64,000 bases of DNA, from positions 25,772,297 through 25,836,296 of the forward strand of contig OY294068.1 in NCBI GenBank assembly GCA_958510875.1, in the 5' to 3' direction. Source of the DNA: Endomychus coccineus. Lineage: Eukaryota > Arthropoda > Insecta > Coleoptera > Endomychidae. Below the pieces are notes generated by a model that had not been told where the DNA came from, searched no databases, and saw nothing but the letters and a program-made list of their open reading frames with translations. Positions 1 through 9,779 of the stretch are shown here, in pieces; the stretch's first letter is position 1; every line of letters begins with the position of its first letter. The position numbers and the translations under genes are program-made.

Positions 1-1486
1 GATTCAGAATGATCAATTTGCGGAAAAGTACGAATCAAACAGGTCTCAGCGTAATGAGCGGTATGCGGTAAATCTTAGATAGCAGCACTAATAAATGGAA
101 TGTTCAAATCACACTACGATATATTCGGTTATTAATTCGGTTTGTTCGGAAAATATTGTTTGCACTAGTTTTCCGATTGTACGATATCAGATTTTACTAT
201 TTTCGGTTAATTACTCTAATTGAGTTTATTCTGTCATCTCACCCACCCTTGTACTAACTTTCACGGAGTACTCGGTAATTGTGTGACAGTGTTAGATTTT
301 ATACACTTTACAGATTCGGAACCTAGACAATTAGGGTTTATACTTCCGGGGTGACACAGTGTGCACAAACCCTAACTATCACATCTGCAATAACCCCTAT
401 ATCCACGGCCGAGGACTTCTCATAGTATTAAGGGAATTATTACGATTCTCAATCACACAATCACACAACCACCCTCAGCTTATACTTCTGGAGTGACACA
501 GTGTGCACAAGCCGTTGGTGGTTTGGTCGTCTCAGGATATACTTATACTTCTGGAGTGACACAGTGTGCACAAATATACCAAAGACGCCCCTGTCGTTCA
601 AACATACACACTCTGTACACACCACACAATTACTTGAATATTTCAATTCACGCGCGAATTCAAATCGTACGCGATTCGACCTATGACTAGGATAAACTCA
701 AATTCACCAATTCAAATTACTGAATACTACGGAACTCAGGTATCGTACAAACGTTCACCAATTACAATAACAATCATAAATTACGGAAATCAATATATCG
801 TAATGCTCAAAAAATATAAACTATTTGCTATCATTTACCTTTTTGTAAAATTCACAAACACAAACGGAACAATATTGTTATTTCACAGCTTTTAAATCTC
901 TGACTCACAATTAAAAAAAAAACCCTAGAGAGCTACTTTACTGATTTAAATCAAAAACACAAGAGAGCGATCTTTCGGTCGTCACGGCTTTTATATCTTT
1001 TCCGAGGTTCCGGACAGGTCTGCTCCACCAAATCCTTATTTTTGTGCCAATAGTTTTTACTTATGCCCCGAACAATGGTTAAAAGTGACGCTACTTTTTA
1101 GATCTAAAATTCGCGCTCATGATATCACACCAGTTCTTCCCTGCGGAGTAAACAAGTGTTATCGGAGTTTTTTAGGTTGTTCGCCCTTTTTATACATAAG
1201 GCTGCACAAAGTTTGGTGTCTTAACTGGCCAGCCCCTGTTTTTGCAACATGTTTTTATCGGAATGAAATGCAATTTTGAACGGGCGTGAATTAGATTCAT
1301 CTATTTGAATAATTATACTTATTTCAAATTACGGAGATTTAGAAAAGTGGCAATCACGGAATACACATTCGGAATTCATTCATATCTATTGAAATAATGA
1401 ACTGTTCAAACTGAAATTACATGTAACATCCGTATTTATTGCCTGATCTGAATTAAATAATCTTTCGAAATTTAAGCTTCGTTACA
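1..1486 (-). mobile_element. Probable LTR, copy A (truncated by window start)
   Basis: This stretch is the reverse complement of 54814-56345, with scattered differences. Read on the minus strand the homology begins at 1486 with TGTAACGAAG, and a TG start is typical of LTRs. It contains a TATA-like box, AATAAA-like signals and three copies of a roughly 30-bp motif near 339-575. No coding capacity is seen; the short ORFs here are chance. The internal part of the element, if any, lies left of the window. LTR identity is inferred from the TG start, the TATA and polyadenylation signals and the primer-binding-like site beside copy B. The superfamily cannot be assigned. Confidence 0.55.
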
Positions 1487-1634
1487 AACTTCATGATTAA
1501 TTCGTTGCAACAATTCCTCTCGTGTGTTTACTGGAGCTGCATAAACTTTCGACTTCAAAGCGCCCCATAGAAAGAAGTCGCAGGGCGTCAAATCAGGGGA
1601 GCGGGCCGGCCAGTTCACTGGTGCATCGTGTCCT
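1487..1634 (-). pseudogene. Mariner/Tc-like transposase C-terminal fragment
   Basis: The minus strand reads NWPARSPDLTPCDFFLWG followed by about 25 more residues. This is the third catalytic block of Tc1/mariner-type transposases (SPDL..xD). Only the C-terminal part is left, and it runs directly into the start of LTR copy A, so the LTR probably inserted into this fragment. It belongs to a different lineage from the two longer transposases in the window. Non-functional relic. Confidence 0.7.
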
Positions 1635-1779
1635 CTATAATTGAAATTGGATAAGGAGGTAGAGTTATTATGGTGATAAGGAAATTTTAATGCGGAGGTA
1701 TACTAGGAAGGCACAAGAAGATTATGTGAAATTTTACGTTATCAAGACATCAAACAGAATGCTGTATTACACATCTAAT

Positions 1780-3060
1780 TGAACATTTAAACTTTTATTG
1801 TCATTAGTTTTAATACCTTTGAAAATTTCTATTGATTCTAGTGTGTTCAATTTGGAACCAATATTCTGGTTACGTACAATTTTAACATCATCTATATTTT
1901 GGAAAATTATGCCCTGTTTCTGAAATATGGTTAGAGAAAGTTGAATCTGTTTTATTAAGTCCTAAAGATCGAACATGTTCCTTATATCTAATTTCTATAT
2001 TACGACTAGATCTACCGATGTAAAAGTTATCACACTCTCAACAGGTTAATTTATATCCTCCAGGTTTATTAAACTTATTTGTTTTATATTTGGCAATGAA
2101 CAAAAAATAGCACAATTTATTTTGAGGTTTGAAGCTAACTTTTAGATTATGTTTCGATAAACTATCTGCAATTCTTTCACTTACGGTACCAAAATATGTG
2201 AGGAAACTTATTTTGATGAAAAATCTGATTTTTTTGTAAAAGGATATAGATACTTGAGTAAGTTAATTTCTGCTTTTTTCTGTCAATTAATTTGGATATA
2301 ATTTGAGGTTGAAAACCATTGTTAATGGCTATAACCTTGATTTTATTCAATTCTTCATTCGGGTTTCCAGGAGAAGGAGAAAGTGAAACTATGTATCAGA
2401 GTTGTAAGCTGCTAATTTGTAACTACGAGGACTAAAAGATAAATTGGCAATAGTTGTATCTGTGAATATAAATTTTGAAAGTAATGATATTATTATGGTA
2501 CGTGAGGGTAAGATCTAGGAAATTTATTTGGCATCTTTCTTAGTTTCTAAAGTGAACTTAATATTAAGATGGATATTATTAATGAAGGATATGAAAACAT
2601 TCAATTATAGTGATGCACCTTTGTAGAAGGATAAAAAATCATCTACATCTAAACCAACAATGAATTTGTTTTTTAGCTAGAGGGGAACTCATTATAGTTT
2701 CTTCTATACAAGACATGAAAATATCTGCAAAAAGAGGGGATTCCACAGCTAATTAATTTTTTTGTGTGAAACACTCGTTATTAAATTGACAATAATTTTG
2801 GGTAAGGCAAAAATCAAAAGCTTGTTCTATCTCGGATTTTAATATGCGATTTGTATGTGATTTTTCCAGAATTTTTGATATCAAAATTTTACATTCATTG
2901 GGGGGAATATTTGAACATATTTGAAATATTGAAAGATACCAAAATTCTATTTTTAGGGAAAGTTAATCTATTTATTAACTTTGAAAGTTCCAATGAGTTT
3001 TTTACTGCATACTTAGGTTTGAAGTTACTTATATTTTAAAAAATTGAATCTAATTTTACC
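1780..3060 (-). pseudogene. Decayed Penelope-like element: RT and GIY-YIG remnants
   Basis: The minus strand keeps broken pieces of a PLE polyprotein in the expected order. Near 2640-2720 it reads IEETIMSSPLAKKQ followed by DVDDFLSFY, equivalent to the block around the RT active-site motif YVDD. Near 1950-2080 it reads CDNFYIGRSSRNIEIRYKEH, the GIY-YIG endonuclease block. Many stops and frameshifts separate these pieces. The same layout is seen in the better preserved PLE at 36827-40043. The region is dead as a coding unit. It is probably related to the N-terminal ORF at 3519-4523, from which the end-repeat block at 3230-3555 separates it. Confidence 0.7.
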
Positions 3061-3229
3061 GCTAGATTATGTGTAGGCCTATTGAGTTTATTCTGATGAT
3101 GAAAGGTACTCAGTACTTTAGCAGTATTTTTAGTAGATAAGGGTGATTATTTATTATCAATAGTGTTATAATATATCCACAGTGTGAACTCTATATAGTT
3201 TATTCTAAACTTGAGCTATTTTTAATATG

Positions 3230-3555
3230 ACGTAAAAAAGATTCTTGACCCAGTATGAATTATATACAAAAATTCTGGGGAAATAGGTCACATTAACACT
3301 TTGTTTTATATTTTCGTCTTTACGTACGTTTCGGTCTCACGACCATCATCAGAAGACCCACCATGTCAAAAAGGGTTTTTAAAACTAATTATAGCACAAA
3401 GCGTCCATATCGCACAAATTTCAATCAAAAAATTCCACGCCGCCGAAACAAATAGAACCACGAACAATCGAACGTACCTACGTAAAGACGAAAATATAAC
3501 ACAAAGTGTTAATGTGACCTATTTCCTGAGAATTTTTATATATAATTTAATATGA
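3230..3555. repeat. Penelope-like pseudo-LTR ends in inverted arrangement
   Basis: The left part reads, on the minus strand, as the PLE end that recurs at 39918, 58443 and 60692: a hammerhead motif, then a conserved block beginning GTGTTAATGTGACC, then a block ending TGGGTCAAGAATC. The right part (about 3470-3550) carries the same end in plus orientation, with only the 3' half of the hammerhead. The block is therefore an inverted pair of pseudo-LTR ends around a degenerate 110-bp centre. It is a diverged version of the palindrome at 60346-60788. Confidence 0.7.
3316..3357 (-). ncRNA. Hammerhead ribozyme motif (PLE-associated), copy 1
   Basis: On the minus strand the 42 nt run as follows: GTCTT (stem I 5'), CTGATGA core, one extra T, GGTC-GTGA-GACC stem-loop II, GAAA core, a two-base-pair stem III closed by a GTAC loop, cleavage-site A, and AAGAC (stem I 3'). 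All core nucleotides of a type I hammerhead are present, and stem I pairs perfectly over 5 bp. Short-stem-III hammerheads are established features of Penelope-like retroelements. Cleavage activity itself is inferred. Confidence 0.75.
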
Positions 3556-4523
3556 CGTGAATATTTAGATCCTTTGTTTAAAATGTTTAGCTCGTTATTG
3601 GAAAAATTAACGTTTGAATAGTTAATGATTCTATCATTAAATTCTACATTGGTAATATTAATATTGGTTTTACTATTAGGTTTTGATTTAGAAAGATTTT
3701 CTGACTTTTTTGATTGTGTAATGAATTTTGAATATTTAGGTCCTTTGTTTAAAATGTTTAGCTCGTTATTGGAAAAATTAACGTTTGAATAGTTAATGAT
3801 TCTATCATTAAATTCTACATTGGTAATATTAATATTGGTTTTACTATTAGGTTTTGATTTAGAAAGATTTTCTGACTTTTTTGATTGTGTAATGAATTTT
3901 GAATATTTAGGTCCTTTGTTTAAAATGTTTAGCTCGTTCTTGGAAATATTAACGTTTGAATAGTTAATGATTCTATCATTAAATTCTACATTGATAATAT
4001 TAATATTGGTTTTACTATTAGGTTTTGATTTAGAAAGATTTTCTGACTTTTTTGATTGTGTAATGAATTTTGAATATTTAGGTCCTTTGTTTAAAATGTT
4101 TAGCTCGTTCTTGGAAATATTAACGTTTGAATAGTTAATGATTCTATCACTAAATTCTACATTGGTAATATTAATATTGGTTTTACTATTAGGTTTTGAT
4201 TTAGACAGATTTTCCGACTTTTTTGATTGTTTAATGAATTTTGAATATTTAGGTCCTTTGTTTAAAATGTTTAGCTCGTTCTTGGAAATATTAACGTTTG
4301 AATAGTTAATGATTCTATCACTAAATTCTACATTGGTAATATTAATATTGGTTTTACTATTAGGTTTTGATTTAGAAAGATTTTCTGACTTTTTTGATTG
4401 TGTAATGAATTTTGAATGAATGAAAGTGCTTACGTTATTTTTTACATAATAAAAAAATAAATCAAATTCAACGGGATGTAGTTTAAAAGTAAGTAATGAA
4501 TGATAAGATAGCGTTTCAACCAC
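3519..4523 (-). CDS. Penelope-like N-terminal ORF with five 57-aa tandem repeats
   Basis: An uninterrupted 334-aa reading frame starts MVETLSYHSLL. It consists almost entirely of five nearly identical 57-residue repeats that include NELNILNKGPKYSKF, and it is rich in Asn, Lys and Ser. The block INYSNVNISKNELNILNKGP resembles the segment preceding the reverse transcriptase in Penelope-like proteins ('...LNKGLKF' type), so I read this as an amplified PLE N-terminal region rather than a host gene. Its orientation matches the decayed RT at 1780-3060. The last residues run into the PLE end repeat. A domesticated or independent low-complexity gene cannot be excluded. Confidence 0.5.
   Translation of the reverse strand: MVETLSYHSLLTFKLHPVEFDLFFYYVKNNVSTFIHSKFITQSKKSENLSKSKPNSKTNINITNVEFSDRIINYSNVNISKNELNILNKGPKYSKFIKQSKKSENLSKSKPNSKTNINITNVEFSDRIINYSNVNISKNELNILNKGPKYSKFITQSKKSENLSKSKPNSKTNINIINVEFNDRIINYSNVNISKNELNILNKGPKYSKFITQSKKSENLSKSKPNSKTNINITNVEFNDRIINYSNVNFSNNELNILNKGPKYSKFITQSKKSENLSKSKPNSKTNINITNVEFNDRIINYSNVNFSNNELNILNKGSKYSRHIKLYIKILRK
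3560..4414. repeat. Tandem repeat, five units of 171 bp
   Basis: The marker aatatttag recurs at 3560, 3731, 3902, 4073 and 4244, exactly 171 bp apart. 171 is a multiple of three, so the reading frame on the minus strand stays open. Units differ by only a few substitutions, which implies recent amplification or homogenisation. Confidence 0.95.
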
Positions 4524-4915
4524 ATGGTCTTGGCTGCTTTCAGAACTTTTTCTGTAGCTCCGGATTTAGATCTTGATTTGAAATTAATATATTTTGGAGT
4601 AACATCTCGGTGAATACACTGTTGAATGAACCATATATTTTGACTTGTAGTTTTCCTAATACTCTAATAATAAAACAGCTAAATATGAATTCAGAACCAA
4701 ACGTATATTGTCTATATTTTAAAGAATTAAAGTGGAAATAAAATGTGGGGGATTGTAGTAATTAAGCAGCTGCTGATGATAGTGAAATTGAAATAAACAA
4801 CATTCCCTTCTCCTAGGTAACTTTACCCGAAGCAACGGTTTACAATACAAACATTTTCAGGTTAGTAAATAGGCGAACATAAGTCATATTGTTACTGACA
4901 GAATTTCTGGAAATA

Positions 4916-7900
4916 ATGGATTGGGATATTTTGAGAAAAGAAAAAGAATATTATGAGGAAAATGAGAGAATTGAGTTAAAATCCAAACAATTGTTGCAGA
5001 AAGTAGACGACGTTTTGGTAAGGAAGATATTTTCAGCACCACCATAATCAAAGACCGAGTTACACGTCTCAGAATAGGTCTTATTTACTTGATATTTTTA
5101 ACAAACATGTACATAATATACAAAAACGCCTCCAAAATCGATACGAATATATTGACAAATACGCGACAATAAATGAATGTAGTCTAGTTACGATTTATGG
5201 TATGAACCTCTTTTGAGTTGAAACTTAGGCAGTAGATGAACCAAGTCCTCGATTAAATGCGTTGACAGCACTTTCGAATGAATCCAGGCTTCTCAGCAAA
5301 ATCGAAAAGGCTATCCCTCAAATCCATTTCCCATTATATGTGGGGCATTCCATGCCACCTTTTACCCTTCAGTTTTTTATATTCGGTGATATTTATTTTC
5401 ATGAATCTTACCAATATTATTAATGACTTATCAAAGTTTAAGCCAAATCCTGCCAGTCTTTTTTTGTACTGGGTGTTGAAATTTTTCGAACATCTGTAAG
5501 CTTATTTTTTATGCATTGTCCTACAGATATACGAAAACAGGTAAATTGTAGACATTTTGTCGTATTTTAAGAAAAAATTATGGTGCTAGCGTTCAAAATA
5601 GTTTGACCTTGAAAATGACCTTCAAATCACAAAAAGCGCCATTGTAAAAATGTGCCACAATCAGAATTCAAGAAAAGGAAAATGGATTGTGGCACATTTT
5701 CACTATGACGCTTTTTGCCACGTCTAAGAGGCTAGAGAAAAACCGCCAAGTAAGTACTTTGCCAACAATTAAACTTCGGCACTATTTTAATTGCATCAAA
5801 AGTTTAAAATATTCCTTTATACTTGTAAAACTATTACCTAAATAAATATTTTAGAAAATGCAGGACAATTTTATGATAGAATCGAGCGATCCGAAACCAT
5901 CAACCAGTAAATTAAAGAAAACTCCAAGGTCATCATTGGGTACATTTGCCAGTAACTTCGCAGACATGACCCTAGACAATGACCCGAACTTGCCGAGTGC
6001 TACATCTATAGGTGAAATGGGTCTAAAAGGAATGCATCATTTCTATCGAGCTAAAATAAAGGCCATGCAAGCTGAACTAGATAAATTACATTTGGAACTC
6101 AAGACCAAAGTTTGTGTTATTCAATATTGTAATCTCATTTCACACACTTACCAATATATTCTTGCAGAACACTGAATTAAAACAATCGCAGAAAGACTTG
6201 CACCAAAATATTGATGAAAAAGAAAAGTGGTTTTCGCAATATAATTTGGGCAAAGCTACTGTCAATAAGTTCGAGAATCAAGTAAGTTTTAGTAAATAAT
6301 AAGTATTCTTTAATTCATGATGACAGGTTACAGCTTTGTGTTGCAAGTTACAAGCAAAAGAAAGCGAAAACGTGGCCATGAAGAAAAAAATTGAAAATTT
6401 GAAAAAAGAAGTGAAAACAATCAATGTGAATATGAACGGGAGTGAGGTACGCTTGAATAGAGCATTGGAGGAAAATGAAAAGAACAAAATTATTTTGAAT
6501 AGGATGAAGAAGGAAGAAAAGGTATATATTTCACCAAACCAAACTACTCTTGGAAAATCTAATATTTTGGGTGGTTAATCTTATCGTGCTGATACTTGAT
6601 TTTTCCTCGACTTTCGTTCAGTTTCAAATTAGAAGCTATTTATTACTAGAAAGCTGTGATTAATTGATCACGTGACTTCCCTCACTTTTATTAGCTTTAG
6701 AACACTCCTGCGGCGCAAATATAAATGATTGAAGGAACAGACAATATTTTGGAATTGATTTAGAAAACGCTAATGAATATCGTTAAATTATACTCCATTT
6801 TACACTGAAACTTTACCCAAATGTATTTCACAACTGCATGTTTCATAGACACCTGTTATAAGGTTGACTTTTATAATATAAACTTACATGAACTGTCAAA
6901 ATGCACCAGAGGATCATAAACTCTAGACTTCTTGTACACAATAAATCGTGACCAGAAAAACATGGTTGTCCTTATGGTGCAATAAAATACCATAATTCCA
7001 TTTGAAAAAATGAAGATAGATGTCGAAAATACAACTCGGAACGGGGCTTCCGCGCCAAAGACAAAAAGTATAGCGGTCAAAAATTTTTGAGTTGTATTCA
7101 TTATAATTATATAAATCTACATGCCATTTATTGAATTATTGATTGAACCTCGTACTTGCGACGATCCAATATATATATTGTTTAGTTTTGTATATGTTCC
7201 ATGTAAAATGTCTAGCATCTTGTATTCGTGGTTGAAGCAGTTTCCTTGTACCTATCTGGTTGAAAAATATGCAGTTCGCTCGCACGAAATACGAATAACT
7301 CCATATTTATGATATTCTAGGATTTGAAGGAATCTCATAGGAAACAGATTCAAGAATTGACACTCACCGTTCAACAAATAGAGAAACACAAAAATGAATT
7401 ACTACACGGCTTCCAGAAGCAGTTGCAACTCATCGACAATCTCAAGAAGCAGAGGGTAAAATGTTTTTTCTACTCCCACATAAAAAGTATGCTTTTGCTC
7501 CCTCAATTGTGGGTATGATTTTCCTCCCTAGGGACCAAAATAGTACTTCTCCTTGAATTAACTTAGTGAATCTTCAGTTTTGGTTTTTCTCTTCGATTGA
7601 AAACAGATACATTACATTTGAAATGTCTATTAATTTGACAGATTTTCGTTGCGCTTTCTATTTAATTTTAATCACATTTTTGAATAAAATGAACAAAGAT
7701 GTTTCGGTGGGTACTCATGCCAAGTTGAGGAAAGTAGTTGAAAGTTGAAACATGTTGGTAACTTGTTATCACCAAAATCCCGTACTTTTTAAATAAAATG
7801 CACTAGAATTCGCGTGTCGTCATCGCGCACGCGTATTGTTATAGTTACAAGCTTCGCGAAATAGAAAAAAATAATTAATATTCAACAATCAAGTTAAAAC

Positions 7901-8142
7901 ATCTGGAATCTGGAACATTAAATGTTGAAAAGATAAATTTACCCCTAGATGTGTTTATATTTTACTTCGTGTTGATTAATTTAATTTATATTATGAATTC
8001 AATATGTTAAAATAGAGATCAATGTCAATATTGTATTTACAATTTCTCAATTTTTATTCAGGCACATCTAGAAACCTTCAATTTGACTGAAATGGCTGAA
8101 GCAGAATTTATGAAAATATTGGAATGGAAGATCGATACCTAA
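4916..8142 (+). CDS. TEX9: TEX9-like coiled-coil protein (6 coding exons, 293 aa)
   Basis: Exons 4916-5017, 5855-6109, 6168-6281, 6327-6521, 7321-7455 and 8062-8142 join in frame across GT-AG introns (882 nt with stop). The start chosen is MDWDILRKEKEYYEEN, which resembles the N-terminal block of TEX9. Diagnostic TEX9 features are the segment EVRLNRALEENEKNK (exon 4), the block ELLHGFQKQLQLIDNLKKQR (exon 5) and the C-terminal EAEFMKILEW. The protein is predicted to be largely coiled coil, rich in Lys and Glu, with no signal peptide or membrane segment. It is shorter than vertebrate TEX9 (about 390 aa). In vertebrates the family is testis-enriched and linked to centriolar-satellite or cilium biology; a role here is inferred. 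The stop codon lies inside a perfect hairpin. Confidence 0.85.
6655..6850. repeat. Dispersed repeat copy in TEX9 intron 4
   Basis: Shares blocks such as cactcctgcgg and tgattgaaggaacag with 20560-20670 and 25250-25440. It is an unclassified interspersed repeat with no coding potential. The rest of the 6522-7320 intron shows nothing recognisable; a 76-codon minus ORF at 6871-7101 resembles nothing known to me. Confidence 0.55.
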
Positions 8143-8195
8143 TAATATTAGGTATCGATCTTCACTTATTCTAGTTGTAATAGAACTAGAATAAG
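8127..8195. repeat. Two adjacent perfect hairpins at the TEX9 stop codon
   Basis: 8127-8163 has 17-bp perfect arms around a 3-nt loop, and the TAA stop (8140-8142) lies in the left arm. 8165-8195 follows immediately with 12-bp perfect arms around a 7-nt loop. They would form two stacked stem-loops at the start of the 3'UTR. Confidence 0.9.
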
Positions 8196-8226
8196 ATAAA
8201 TTACCAAATTGTATACAATTTGTACG

Positions 8227-8232
8227 AATAAA
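8227..8232 (+). terminator. Probable TEX9 polyadenylation signal
   Basis: AATAAA lies 85 bp after the TEX9 stop codon and just beyond the two hairpins, the first such signal downstream. Confidence 0.55.
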
Positions 8233-9299
8233 CATTTTCTACAGTTTTAATTGGTCCAATTCTTCATTTATGTACATCACATTTTCCAGTAAGCAAAATA
8301 GCTGCTTTTATTTCAGGGAAAAGTGTTGCCAACAAGAAAGTCACAAAATATTATCATAAAGTTCTTAGCGAATACAATGAGAAAATTTACAAACAATTAC
8401 TCTTTGCCCTATAGAACACAGCTTCAGGAACAAAAACAACATTGTGGGAACCTCAAGTAATAGCATAATATGCTACAGGCCGATTTCTGTATACAACTGA
8501 GAGTTTATAAAACTACAAAACAAAGAATTATAAAAAATTATGAATTAAAAAAAATCTCATATGACGAGAACATTTTACAGCAAATAACATTTATGCGAAA
8601 ATTAAAAGCTTCTATTATTGGTTGTCCTTTAGTAAAAATATATCATTAGAGAATTCCCCCAAAAAATCAGTACGTTCGACATAACTAAAATTTGAGGGCT
8701 TTCAGCCTTTGCAAAATTGAAAAAACATTGTTCTTTACATTTGAGAACTACTTGAACCAACAGCCTTGACATAAAATCAATTCAAGCAAGTCCAAATTGG
8801 ACTTTTGAAGTGTGGTTTGCTAGGCGTTACGGTTTCGAAACTGGATCCATACGGGATCTACTACTCCTATGTAGTTATAATTGATCCCATTTTGGTTGCT
8901 GTCAAATTTGTGCTTCTCATCATTTAGGCGAAGATGCCCAAGAGTCAATTTGATTTTACGTGAAACTGTCCATCTAAAGTTAATCATTGCCAAAAAAGGT
9001 AGTTTTCATATTATCTTTTTAAGGTAGACTTCATGATGGCACTCTCCCATTGTGATGTGGTAAGATACACGAGAGCGTAGCATCCAAATTGACAGGAATG
9101 GGAACATTTTTGAGAATTAAACAATAATCTGTTGCGTTCGCCGGAGGGTTAACACAGTTTCCTTGAAATGTTAATTTTGTTCTTTCTTACTGTAATACTA
9201 GAAAAAATAAAATAGAAAATCAAGAAATTGTTTTTCCAAAATTACTCATAAATACATGATACTTGGGACACACTGTATATCTAATTTTATAATTAACGG
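8233..9299. other. Intergenic, no gene seen
   Basis: AT-rich sequence between TEX9 and the first non-LTR fragment. No open frame of note. A phrase near 9262 (acttgggacacactgtatat) looks like the edge of a dispersed repeat. Confidence 0.6.
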
Positions 9300-9301
9300 C
9301 A

Positions 9302-9770
9302 ATGGAGAGACTGATTGACCGATACTTGATAGATGGCCCACTGAAGGCCCATCCCTTACACTGTCGTCAACACGCCTACCAGGCTGGCATCTCGACTGAA
9401 ACGGCCTTGCATCATCTAGTCACAAGAATAGATGGTGCTATGGCCCGTGAGGAACACGCCCTGGGGGTATTTACGGACATCGAGGGGGCATTTGATAACA
9501 CGTCCGTCGAGTCTATCTGCTCAGCCGCTGAGGAAGCATGGAGTCAGTCCAACATTGATCCGGTGGATTGGGGCCATGCTATCTACGCGTGCGATAAAGG
9601 CGCAACATAACGGATACGTTGTACAAACCACCGCTACAAAAGGCTGTCCACAGGGAGGTGTCCTATCTCCGCTTCTGTGGTGCCTTGTAGTCGATGGATT
9701 ATTGGAGGAACTGGAAGAGGCTGGGTTTTATGCCCAAGCCTATGCCTTCGGGGTCTGATGCCAAATTCTT
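9302..9770 (+). pseudogene. Non-LTR reverse transcriptase fragment
   Basis: Two overlapping frames give an RT core: HRQHAYQAGISTETALHHL, then FTDIEGAFDNTS (catalytic motif A), then KGCPQGGVLSPLLWCLVVDG (RT block 4). The YADD region is broken: the sequence reads QAYAFGV where QAYADD is expected. At least one frameshift lies near 9560. It is an orphan piece, of a different family from the element that follows it. Confidence 0.85.
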
Positions 9771-9779
9771 AGATGACCT

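Noticed and set aside
3560..4414. CRISPR-like array
   Set aside because: The 171-bp units are contiguous and coding, with no short repeat/unique spacer pattern, in a eukaryotic genome.
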